The position numbers were made by a program, and so were the translations under genes. The notes beneath the pieces are model-generated. The model saw only the letters and a list, made by a program, of their open reading frames with translations, made no database searches and was not told the DNA's origin. A stretch of 5,031 nucleotides of DNA from Ferruginibacter sp. (GTDB taxonomy: Bacteria > Bacteroidota > Bacteroidia > Chitinophagales > Chitinophagaceae): the NCBI GenBank assembly GCA_025357775.1, contig JANXOQ010000025.1, positions 1-5,031 on the forward strand. Reading direction: 5' to 3'. The stretch's first letter is position 1; each line of letters begins with the position of its first letter. Shown in pieces: positions 1 to 5,031 of this stretch.

Positions 1-876
1 AACCAAGGCTTTAGTGGCTTGCAAGAAAAGCATGGGAGTGACCGTATATTTGATACCGGTATAAGAGAGCTCACCATTATGGGGCAAGCCATAGGCATGG
101 CTTTAAGAGGCTTACGCCCTATTGCAGAAATACAATATCTAGATTATTTATTGTACGGTTTACAGCCATTAAGTGATGATGTGGCTACACTACATTTTCG
201 TACAGCAGGGCAGCAAAGTTGCCCGGTAATAGTGCGTACACGTGGGCATAGGCTCGAAGGTATTTGGCATAGCGGCAGCCCAATGGGCATGATTGTAAAT
301 GCGCTACGTGGCATGTACGTATGTGTACCTCGTAATATGACTCAGGCAGCAGGTATGTACAACACACTATTGCTAGGTAACGACCCTGCACTTGTTGTAG
401 AGTGTTTAAACGGTTATAGATTAAAAGAAAAATTACCAACTAATTTAGAAACATTTACTGTGCCACTTGGCATTACAGAAACGCTGAGAGTAGGCGCAGA
501 TATTACGATTGTGAGCTATGGCTCTACGCTTCGTATAGTGCAAGAAGCTGCTGAGGTATTGGCAAAAATGCAAATAGATTGTGAAGTAATAGATGTGCAA
601 ACATTGTTGCCTTTTGATATAAATCATAGTATTGTTGCCTCACTCAAAAAAACAAATCGTATTATTTTTATAGACGAAGATGTGCCAGGCGGTGCTGCTG
701 CGTATATGTTTAACAAAGTAATGGAAGAGCAAAAAGGTTATAAATATTTAGATGTAAGCCCACGAACACTAACTGCAAAAGACCACCGACCAGGCTATGG
801 CAGCGATGGCGATTATTTTGCAAAACCAAATGTGGAGAGTATAGTGGCAGTTGTGAGGGAAATGATGGCGGAGTAA
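1..876 (+). CDS. 2-oxoacid dehydrogenase E1 component, beta half (C-terminal 291 residues, partial)
   Basis: ThDP-dependent E1 component of a branched-chain/pyruvate-type 2-oxoacid dehydrogenase, which decarboxylates a 2-oxoacid and passes the acyl group to the lipoyl E2 in the cytoplasm. The frame is open from base 1 (first residues [10 protein letters not shown]), so the gene starts outside the window; the TTG at 19 is an internal Leu. Residues 1 to about 125 match the transketolase-like pyrimidine-binding domain. Glu23 in GIRELTIMG sits where E1-beta carries the Glu that activates ThDP, and His90 in WHSGSP matches the conserved active-site-loop His of E1-beta. Residues about 155-285 are the transketolase C-terminal domain ([18 protein letters not shown], then [12 protein letters not shown]). 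The wording of the sequence ([19 protein letters not shown]) resembles Bacteroidota proteins in which alpha and beta subunits are fused, some of which carry a misleading 'tungsten formylmethanofuran dehydrogenase' name. The fusion itself lies outside the window. Substrate cannot be told from this part. Confidence 0.93.
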   Translation, partial: NQGFSGLQEKHGSDRIFDTGIRELTIMGQAIGMALRGLRPIAEIQYLDYLLYGLQPLSDDVATLHFRTAGQQSCPVIVRTRGHRLEGIWHSGSPMGMIVNALRGMYVCVPRNMTQAAGMYNTLLLGNDPALVVECLNGYRLKEKLPTNLETFTVPLGITETLRVGADITIVSYGSTLRIVQEAAEVLAKMQIDCEVIDVQTLLPFDINHSIVASLKKTNRIIFIDEDVPGGAAAYMFNKVMEEQKGYKYLDVSPRTLTAKDHRPGYGSDGDYFAKPNVESIVAVVREMMAE

Positions 877-1156
877 AGAATATTTTACAGTTTGCGTTTG
901 GCAATTTGAAATTGGTTATTAACTATTTAATGAGAAAAAACTATACCGCTTTCTACTTGTTCTAACTATTTTTTATACTGTTTCTTAAACCGAACTCAGG
1001 TTAATATTGTAAAGGTATATTGTTGTTAAATATTCCTTAATGAAATAGCGATGAGTGGAGTTAGATTATTCATAAGCGGCAAAGAAACTAATGTGAATAG
1101 TAAAATATTTTTATGGAAATACTTTTGTTCTTCATCTCACTAAAAAACTTACAACT
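877..1156. other. Intergenic region between E1 gene and exbD
   Basis: A 280-base AT-rich stretch with no convincing gene. No strong terminator follows the E1 stop; the only symmetry nearby is CAATTT-G-AAATTG at about 902-914, whose single-base centre cannot form a good hairpin. A short inverted repeat AACC/GGTT with a 7-base spacer (988-1002) is too weak to interpret. The right end carries a candidate promoter element for exbD (1120-1127). No RNA gene is recognised. Confidence 0.6.
1120..1127 (+). promoter_or_regulatory. Candidate Bacteroidota -7 promoter element upstream of exbD
   Basis: The octamer TACTTTTG fits the TAnnTTTG -7 consensus of Bacteroidota housekeeping promoters and lies 29 bases before the exbD ATG, which would give a leader of roughly 20-25 bases. 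No clear TTTG/TTG -33 box is seen at the usual 19-21 base distance, so the call rests on one half-site in AT-rich DNA. Confidence 0.4.
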
Positions 1157-1654
1157 ATGGCAGAGATAACCGCAACAAACAGCAATAAAGGTGGCAAACG
1201 AAGCACAAGAAAAAACACTAAAGTAGATCTTACACCAATGGTAGATTTAGGCTTTTTGCTCATTACATTTTTTGTATTTACCACCACCATGAGCATGACA
1301 AATGCAATGGGAATGGTAACACCTAAAGAAGATACAATTGTAGAAACGCCAATTGCAGAAAGTACAGTGATAACAGTACTTCCTGCCGCTAATAATAATT
1401 TGTATTACTATGAAGGCAAAGAAAGTAGTAATTTAAAAATGACTGATTACTCCGCTACGGGCATACGAAAGATATTAGTAGATAAAAAGAAAAGAGTAGA
1501 AGCTAATGGAAAAGATGCTATACTAATTATTAAACCTAGTAAATTTTCAAATTTTAAGAATGTAGTAAATATTATAGATGAAAGTAAAATTTGTATTTAT
1601 AAAAGATACTTTTTAGACAAAGCAAGTTTGGAAGATGAACTTAAAATACAATAG
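1157..1654 (+). CDS. exbD: ExbD/TolR family biopolymer transport protein
   Basis: Inner-membrane protein of the ExbB-ExbD proton-driven motor that energises TonB-dependent outer-membrane transport or, in the TolQR variant, envelope integrity. The 165-residue length is normal. Residues 1-23 form a basic cytoplasmic tail (GGKRSTRKNTK). One membrane helix follows at about 31-45 (LGFLLITFFVFTTTM), preceded by the family motif VDLTPMVD. Asp30 in PMVD matches the essential proton-carrying Asp of the ExbD helix (Asp25 in E. coli). Residues about 46-165 are the periplasmic domain, ending with the recognisable block IIKPSKFSNFKNVVNIIDE. The start ATG is followed by a typical MAEI N-terminus. No exbB, tonB or second exbD lies beside it: the preceding gene is a metabolic enzyme and the following one a toxin-antitoxin pair, so it appears to be an orphan copy that must use an ExbB made elsewhere. 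Confidence 0.9.
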   Translation: MAEITATNSNKGGKRSTRKNTKVDLTPMVDLGFLLITFFVFTTTMSMTNAMGMVTPKEDTIVETPIAESTVITVLPAANNNLYYYEGKESSNLKMTDYSATGIRKILVDKKKRVEANGKDAILIIKPSKFSNFKNVVNIIDESKICIYKRYFLDKASLEDELKIQ

Positions 1655-1674
1655 TGGATATTAGTAAGATTTTG

Positions 1675-1696
1675 TAAATTTTTTTCCTAAAATTTA
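1675..1696. promoter_or_regulatory. AT-rich inverted repeat just before the antitoxin gene (possible operator)
   Basis: TAAATTTT and AAAATTTA form a perfect 8-base inverted repeat around a 6-base spacer, ending 5 bases before the antitoxin ATG. Toxin-antitoxin operons are usually repressed through such palindromes near their promoter, so it could be an autoregulatory operator. It consists only of A and T in very AT-rich DNA, so chance is a real alternative. A weak terminator for exbD is less likely because the stem holds no G or C. Confidence 0.25.
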
Positions 1697-1701
1697 ATAG
1701 T

Positions 1702-1896
1702 ATGAGCATATCTGAAATGAAAGTTTTGGCTTTTGAAAAACTTTCTGCATTAAACGAAGAGTCCGCAATAAAAGAAATTTTATTACATTTAGAGTATTTG
1801 AATAATGTTAAAAAGAGTAAAGTTTATAATTTATCAATTCACTTAGACTCAATAAATGAAAGATATTCTGAAACTTTGCAAAACTTAGCAGAATGA
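1702..1896 (+). CDS. Presumptive antitoxin of the Doc-type toxin (small helical protein)
   Basis: A 64-residue protein whose stop overlaps the start of the toxin gene (ATGA at 1893-1896), the classic arrangement of a translationally coupled antitoxin-toxin pair. It should bind and neutralise the toxin encoded next to it. The sequence looks almost entirely helical (an N-terminal segment around EMKVLAFEKLSALNEESAIKE, then a C-terminal helix HLDSINERYSETLQNLAE). I do not recognise it as a standard Phd/YefM antitoxin: the SxAR-type N-terminal DNA-binding motif of Phd is not evident, and no helix-turn-helix is obvious. By analogy with Phd, the C-terminal segment (about residues 42-64) is the likely toxin-binding part. 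The function is inferred from size, order and overlap; family membership is unassigned. Confidence 0.75.
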   Translation: MSISEMKVLAFEKLSALNEESAIKEILLHLEYLNNVKKSKVYNLSIHLDSINERYSETLQNLAE

Positions 1897-2243
1897 TTTT
1901 AGTTGCAGACATTCTAAGAGTACACAAATTTTCAATAGATAATTTTGGCGGTACAAATGGAGTTAGAGATTTGAGTGGCTTAGAGTCTGCATTAGCAAGA
2001 CCATTTCAAACCTTCGGGGGAAATGACTTGTACGAAAGTATTTTTGAAAAAGCTGCTGCTTTGGGAGAAAGCTTAATTGCAAACCATCCTTTTTTAGATG
2101 GCAACAAACGAACTGGTTTTATCGCAATGGTGGCTTTAGTTGAAGAAGAAAAATATTTACTGAATACATCTCAGATAGAAGCCTATCATTTTACTACAAA
2201 AATTTCCACAGGCAAAATAAAATTTGAAGAAATAGTGACATAG
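1893..2243 (+). CDS. doc: Doc-family toxin (Fic fold), probably C-terminally shortened
   Basis: Death-on-curing type toxin of 116 residues. The Doc signature HxFx(D/N)(A/G)NKR is intact at residues 65-73 (HPFLDGNKR). Lys72 replaces the Gly found in AMP-transferring Fic enzymes, as in phage P1 Doc, which uses this motif to phosphorylate EF-Tu and stop translation. Other family blocks are present: RDLSGLESALARP (25-37), FGGNDLYESIFEKAAAL (41-57) and FTTKISTGKIKFEEIV (100-115). The gene begins inside the antitoxin stop codon. It ends early: the family usually continues into a last helix resembling WLKxN, and here TAG (2241-2243) sits where TGG would give Trp, followed in frame by LKNNTSKT and a natural TAA at 2268-2270. 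The conserved catalytic core is untouched, so activity is uncertain rather than excluded. The next gene converges on it 29 bases away. Confidence 0.9.
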   Translation: MILVADILRVHKFSIDNFGGTNGVRDLSGLESALARPFQTFGGNDLYESIFEKAAALGESLIANHPFLDGNKRTGFIAMVALVEEEKYLLNTSQIEAYHFTTKISTGKIKFEEIVT

Positions 2244-2270
2244 CTTAAAAACAATACCTCCAAAACATAA
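2244..2270 (+). pseudogene. Probable former C-terminal coding tail of the Doc toxin, beyond the in-frame TAG
   Basis: After the TAG at 2241-2243 the same frame reads LKNNTSKT then TAA. Joined to the preceding FEEIVT through a restored Trp codon (TGG) it would give FEEIVTWLKNNTSKT, which looks like the terminal helix of Doc proteins. This suggests that a single G-to-A change, or a sequencing error, created the stop recently. The inference rests on recall of family C-termini and not on an alignment. Confidence 0.5.
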
Positions 2271-2272
2271 AA

Positions 2273-3265
2273 TTAATTTGTACCAATATTATGTTTTTCA
2301 TTTACAGAAATATTTTTAAAAGTCCAATGTATCTTTTTTGTATTTTGATGCTTGCGGCTTTCACAATCTGTTTTTATACAAATTGCACAGCTAAAATCTA
2401 AGCAAGCATCTGAGTGTACAAATATCTCTAAAGAGTCTCCATAATTTTTTCTAAGTAAATAAGTGAGGTCGTCTACCTCTTTGTGGGCTTCGTTTACATT
2501 AAAATACCAAGGCACAGTTAAATGTGCATCTAAATGTAATAACGCTCCATATTTTATGATGCGCATATTATGAATATCTATCCAATTTTGCCCTCTGCTT
2601 TCATTCAAGGTTTTTATCATTTGTGTAAGCAAACTTGTATCTGCTTCATCCATAATACCTGCTATTGAACTGCGAATAATTTTATAACCAGTATAAGAAA
2701 TTAAGCAAGCAAATAATATAGCTACTACACTATCTATCCAAATTATTTTTGTAAAATACAATAATATTAAACCTGCAATAATTCCAATGGTTGTATAAGT
2801 ATCCGATTTAAAATGTACCCCACTAGCAATAAGTGGCAGCGAATTATTTTTACGACCAACACTTTCACAAAAATAGCCAGCTGCATAATTCACAATTGCG
2901 GTAAAAGCAATTAATAAAATTCCATAATCAAGTTTATCAACTTCGTTGGGTTTAAAAATATTTTTAGTAGCACCATAAATAATAAGTATTCCCGCTACAA
3001 AGATTAAAGTACCCTCTACCGCCGCAGAAATAAATTCCACCTTACCATGCCCATAAGGATGGTCTTCATCTTTAGGCTTTGCAGATACATGCAAGCTATA
3101 AATACCCAATAAACCCGCCACCACATTTACAATACTTTCCAATGCATCTGTAAGTATAACAAATGAATTTGTTAAAAACCAAGCCGTAATTTTTATTAAA
3201 AATAATATAATGGAAAGTACCGCTATTCTTTTTTGTATGGAAAGATTTTGAGCAGCTTTTTGCAT
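2273..3265 (-). CDS. Cation diffusion facilitator (CDF) family metal transporter
   Basis: Inner-membrane secondary transporter that exports a divalent metal (Zn, Fe, Mn or similar) in exchange for protons. The 330-residue product shows about six hydrophobic segments (roughly 14-36, 40-60, 80-99, 113-132, 158-170, 175-195). The conserved first loop DHPYGHGKVEF lies at 68-78. The TM5 metal motif HxxxD is present (His151, Asp155), but at the TM2 motif the H/DxxxD positions are Glu43 and Asn47 (TDALESIVN). The cytoplasmic C-terminal domain (about 205-285) has the usual LHLDAHLTVP and a VHSDAC block. The tail holds four Cys (288, 293, 296, 301; C-x4-C-x2-C-x4-C), a possible extra metal site. The start at 3265 is preferred because the frame upstream, to 3367, runs through a terminator hairpin and a TATATTTG promoter element lies 4 bases before this ATG. 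Metal specificity cannot be assigned. Confidence 0.9.
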   Translation of the reverse strand: MQKAAQNLSIQKRIAVLSIILFLIKITAWFLTNSFVILTDALESIVNVVAGLLGIYSLHVSAKPKDEDHPYGHGKVEFISAAVEGTLIFVAGILIIYGATKNIFKPNEVDKLDYGILLIAFTAIVNYAAGYFCESVGRKNNSLPLIASGVHFKSDTYTTIGIIAGLILLYFTKIIWIDSVVAILFACLISYTGYKIIRSSIAGIMDEADTSLLTQMIKTLNESRGQNWIDIHNMRIIKYGALLHLDAHLTVPWYFNVNEAHKEVDDLTYLLRKNYGDSLEIFVHSDACLDFSCAICIKTDCESRKHQNTKKIHWTFKNISVNEKHNIGTN

Positions 3266-3269
3266 GCAG

Positions 3270-3277
3270 CAAATATA
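3270..3277 (-). promoter_or_regulatory. Bacteroidota -7 promoter element for the CDF gene (very short leader)
   Basis: On the - strand TATATTTG, followed by CTGC and the ATG at 3265, is an exact match to TAnnTTTG. Transcription normally starts a few bases after this element, so the mRNA would begin at or almost at the start codon. No good TTTG -33 box is seen at 19-21 bases. The element supports 3265 as the true start and makes the CDF gene a separate transcription unit from the macroglobulin gene upstream. Confidence 0.5.
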
Positions 3278-3309
3278 AATTTTTATAGACGAAATATATT
3301 TTAAAAATA

Positions 3310-3341
3310 AAAACCTGCAAGAGCAAAATCTTGCAGGTTTT
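3310..3341 (-). terminator. Intrinsic terminator after the macroglobulin gene
   Basis: A perfect 13-base stem (AAAACCTGCAAGA with TCTTGCAGGTTTT) encloses a 6-base loop. Read on the - strand the stem runs into TTTTTATTTTTAA, a good U-tract, about 80 bases after the macroglobulin stop. On the + strand it is also followed by TTTTATAAAC, so weak bidirectional action is possible, but no + strand gene ends nearby. It separates the macroglobulin gene from the CDF gene. Confidence 0.88.
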
Positions 3342-3420
3342 ATAAACAATCTCAATATTGTAAGCATTTATTACCCATAGGTGAAACCTTGGTAAGGAAA
3401 GGTTGCAGCACTTTTCGCAC

Positions 3421-5031
3421 CTATTCCACAATCACCCTAACCCCTTGGCTATGGCTTGTAAACTCTGGTGCATACATACATTGTATGCTTGTAATACCAT
3501 TGCTAAAATTACCTGCATGTGTCACAAACATGGGATATTCAAATATGTAAGTTCCTTTTGGCAGCCAACCAAAAAAGAAATTGGTGCTTGCATCTTTGGT
3601 GCTTTCATAATAACCAAGCCCACCTTGGTATTTGTATTGGCTTATTACATTTGTAGGCTCCATACATGATGCACGCATATCTTTCATGTGTACATATTCC
3701 ATATCTCTATCGCTGAGTAATTCTATACGTACTTTTATTTTGTCGCCTACTTTTATAGCATCTCCATCTTTTATGGCTTGCAACACAGACCCTTTATCGG
3801 AATTTTTTTCTATAAATAATTTCTTTACCAGTTTTAGTGGTGTTTCTGCTGAAGTTATTTTATCTAAGTCTTCAAAGTATTGCCAATAGGCTGCTCCCCA
3901 AGAAGCCCCCCTGCCCCCCGAAAGGGGGTTCTGGGTGCTCTTAACCTCGATAGTTATGTTGCCCATTTGTGGGTTTACTTTTTCTCCTTCAATACATTTT
4001 TTAAAATAACCTGTACCAGCTTCAGCTCCATCTTTAGAACTTGCCACATAATTACCAAGGGTAATGTTCACTTCTTTATCATCGTTTAAAATGAATGGAG
4101 CCAAATCTCCCTTTTGGGGGGTGGAAGGGCTAATTAATAATGCATAACAAGCTTCGGCAGTAGCTTTCGTTGTACCCCAATTTTGTGTTTGCTTTTGTTT
4201 GAGCAACCATGTTTTTAAATCATCAATGGTATTTTTATTTGCATCAATATCTGTAAAAGCTTCTATCATCATAGCATGGCTTTCAATAGGTGCTTGGTGC
4301 CAGTAGTAACCGCCTTTATTAAAATCTTTCCAGTACATACCAAACTCTTCACTGCTAATGCTATTTTGTTTTAGCGATTCTATAATGGCTTTTGGTGTTT
4401 TAGTATCTTCTTTTCTGTGCAATGCCAATGCTATCATGGCCTGCATATACTTGCTTTGGCTTAACCAATATTTTGTAGCTTGGTTTGTATAATAATCTAC
4501 CGCTGTTTTTGCAGATGCATTTATAGGTGTTTCGGTAAAGAAACTACGCATGTACAAATATTGAATAGCAGTGTAAGACAAATTATTGTCAGACAATTTT
4601 GCTTTATACTTAATTAGATTATCATAATCTTCTTTTAGTCTTGCATCTAAATATGGCAAAGCTTTATCAACAATGGGTTTCAGCTCTGCATAATCATTGC
4701 CTTGCACTGCTTTTAATTTTCTTAAATGCCCAATTCCAGTAGCGATGTACTGTGTAATGTATCTATCATCTCTACCACCCTTAAACCATGCAAAGCCACC
4801 ATTACTTATTTGCATGTCTTTTAGTTTAGCAAGTGTTTTATTTTTTTCTGCAGCCAAACGAACCATGTCAAACAACAATGCAATATTTTTCTTTTGTTGC
4901 GTTTCGTTTTGTGCTTCTAAAACCCAAGGTGTTTCTTGCAGTAATACAGATTTTAATTCTTCATTCTTTTGCAAATTACTTACGAGTGCCGCTGTTGCCT
5001 CATCCCCCGCCTTCTCCGAAGGAGAAGGAGC
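3421..5031 (-). CDS. Alpha-2-macroglobulin family protein (C-terminal 536 residues, partial)
   Basis: C-terminal part of a large bacterial alpha-2-macroglobulin-like protein, an envelope-associated protein thought to trap proteases. Residues are counted from the right edge. The alpha/alpha-toroid (thioester-type) domain spans roughly 20-320, with the blocks ISNGGFAWFKGG (about 75-86) and WGTTKATAEACYALL (285-299). The last 97 residues (440-536) are a typical final macroglobulin domain (DRDMEYVHMKDMRA, YYESTKDASTNFFFGWLPKG, CMYAPEFTSHSQGVRV). Any CxEQ thioester, the signal peptide and most macroglobulin domains would lie upstream, outside the window, so the thioester class is unknown. The frame is open through 5031; the TTG at 4974 is an internal Leu. 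The gene is AT-rich except for three GC-rich palindromic inserts at residues about 1-12, 301-311 and 365-376, each falling in a Pro/Gly/Ser loop between conserved blocks. Its mRNA ends at the terminator at 3310-3341. Confidence 0.92.
   Translation of the reverse strand, partial: APSPSEKAGDEATAALVSNLQKNEELKSVLLQETPWVLEAQNETQQKKNIALLFDMVRLAAEKNKTLAKLKDMQISNGGFAWFKGGRDDRYITQYIATGIGHLRKLKAVQGNDYAELKPIVDKALPYLDARLKEDYDNLIKYKAKLSDNNLSYTAIQYLYMRSFFTETPINASAKTAVDYYTNQATKYWLSQSKYMQAMIALALHRKEDTKTPKAIIESLKQNSISSEEFGMYWKDFNKGGYYWHQAPIESHAMMIEAFTDIDANKNTIDDLKTWLLKQKQTQNWGTTKATAEACYALLISPSTPQKGDLAPFILNDDKEVNITLGNYVASSKDGAEAGTGYFKKCIEGEKVNPQMGNITIEVKSTQNPLSGGRGASWGAAYWQYFEDLDKITSAETPLKLVKKLFIEKNSDKGSVLQAIKDGDAIKVGDKIKVRIELLSDRDMEYVHMKDMRASCMEPTNVISQYKYQGGLGYYESTKDASTNFFFGWLPKGTYIFEYPMFVTHAGNFSNGITSIQCMYAPEFTSHSQGVRVIVE
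3900..3942 (-). repeat. In-frame GC-rich palindromic element A inside the macroglobulin gene
   Basis: The core stem is CCCCC and GGGGG around a short loop (about 3914-3928). Imperfect outer arms extend it: AAGA (3900-3903) with TCTT (3939-3942), then GC with GC, then CCC with GGG. On the coding strand the unit from AGC (3939) to GCT (3904) is 36 bases (26 G/C), that is 12 codons, reading S-T-Q-N-P-L-S-G-G-R-G-A. It lies just before the conserved WGAAYWQYFEDLDKI block, where a short loop is expected. Confidence 0.65.
4099..4131 (-). repeat. In-frame palindromic element B inside the macroglobulin gene
   Basis: On the + strand the arms AGCC (4099-4102) and GGCT (4128-4131) flank an inner stem of CTCCC (4107-4111) with GGGGG (4116-4120), including one G-T pair. 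On the coding strand it runs from AGC to GCT: 33 bases (19 G/C), 11 codons, reading S-P-S-T-P-Q-K-G-D-L-A. It directly follows the conserved AEACYALLI segment and precedes a beta-rich stretch, so it probably sits in a surface loop. Confidence 0.6.
4997..5031 (-). repeat. Palindromic element C inside the macroglobulin gene (cut by right edge)
   Basis: CCTTCTCC (5010-5017) and GGAGAAGG (5021-5028) form a perfect 8-base stem with a 3-base loop. On the coding strand it reads in frame A-P-S-P-S-E-K-A-G-D-E-A, with the loop Ser as TCG in the same codon phase as in element A. The outer left boundary is outside the window and the inner boundary is approximate. Confidence 0.55.

Noticed and set aside
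988..1002. AACC/GGTT inverted repeat in the gap before exbD
   Set aside because: It has only four base pairs, no U-tract, and lies over 100 bases past the E1 stop.
1051..1143. A 30-codon + strand frame (starts MSGVRLF) just before exbD
   Set aside because: It is short, has no recognisable similarity and overlaps the candidate exbD promoter element; chance is the simpler explanation.
3266..3367. N-terminal extension of the CDF protein by 34 residues
   Set aside because: It would be translated through the strong terminator hairpin at 3310-3341, has an atypical sequence, and a TAnnTTTG promoter lies right before the ATG at 3265.
3385..3404. Inverted repeat AACCTT/AAGGTT with an 8-base spacer downstream of the macroglobulin stop
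   Set aside because: It is a weak 6-base stem without a U-tract; the real terminator is the 13-base stem at 3310-3341.
3403..4089. Several + strand open frames and a - strand frame overlapping the macroglobulin and CDF genes
   Set aside because: They are shadows of well-supported genes, with no family-like sequence of their own.
4972..4974. TTG as a start codon for the macroglobulin gene
   Set aside because: The frame is open to the right edge and the family is far longer; this is an internal Leu codon. The same reasoning applies to the TTG at 19 in the E1 gene.
4997..5031. Palindromes in the macroglobulin gene read as intrinsic terminators
   Set aside because: They lie inside an intact coding frame, have no U-tract and are followed by conserved protein sequence.
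1..5031. CRISPR array, tRNA/rRNA genes, riboswitches or insertion-sequence ends
   Set aside because: No regularly spaced direct repeats, no tRNA-like cloverleaf and no transposase-like protein were seen on either strand.

Overview
The window looks like a chromosomal segment of a member of the Bacteroidota, most likely a Chitinophagaceae/Chitinophagia-like organism. The evidence is an AT-rich sequence with no strong Shine-Dalgarno sites, promoter elements of the Bacteroidota TAnnTTTG type, and protein families with typical Bacteroidota sequence signatures (an E1 ketoacid dehydrogenase of the fused alpha/beta kind, an ExbD with an LTPMVDLGFLLITFF helix, and a very large alpha-2-macroglobulin-like protein). 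The assignment rests on recognising these sequences, not on a database search.

Layout on the + strand: (1) 1-876 is the C-terminal part of a thiamine-diphosphate-dependent 2-oxoacid dehydrogenase E1 component (beta half), cut by the left edge. (2) 877-1156 is a 280-base gap with a candidate promoter close to its right end. (3) 1157-1654 is a lone exbD-type gene. (4) 1702-2243 is a two-gene toxin-antitoxin module: a 64-residue presumptive antitoxin overlapping by ATGA a Doc/Fic-fold toxin. The toxin appears to have lost its last helix to an in-frame TAG at 2241-2243; the sequence beyond it still encodes a plausible Doc C-terminus.

Layout on the - strand: (5) 2273-3265 is a cation diffusion facilitator (CDF) transporter with a cysteine-rich tail, starting directly downstream of a TATATTTG promoter element (very short leader or leaderless). 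(6) 3310-3341 is a strong intrinsic terminator. (7) 3421-5031 is the C-terminal 536 residues of an alpha-2-macroglobulin family protein, cut by the right edge. The toxin and the CDF gene converge with only 29 bases between them.

The most unusual signal is inside the macroglobulin gene: three short GC-rich, hairpin-forming segments (3900-3942, 4099-4131 and 4997-5031) lie in an otherwise AT-rich coding sequence. The two complete ones begin AGC and end GCT on the coding strand, are 36 and 33 bases long, stay in frame and encode Pro/Gly/Ser-rich loops between conserved blocks. They look like copies of a dispersed palindromic element that inserts into genes without breaking them, comparable in concept to the Rickettsia palindromic elements. 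Apart from the toxin-antitoxin pair, the genes show no obvious common pathway; the window is mainly housekeeping and envelope genes with a small mobile or addictive module between them.
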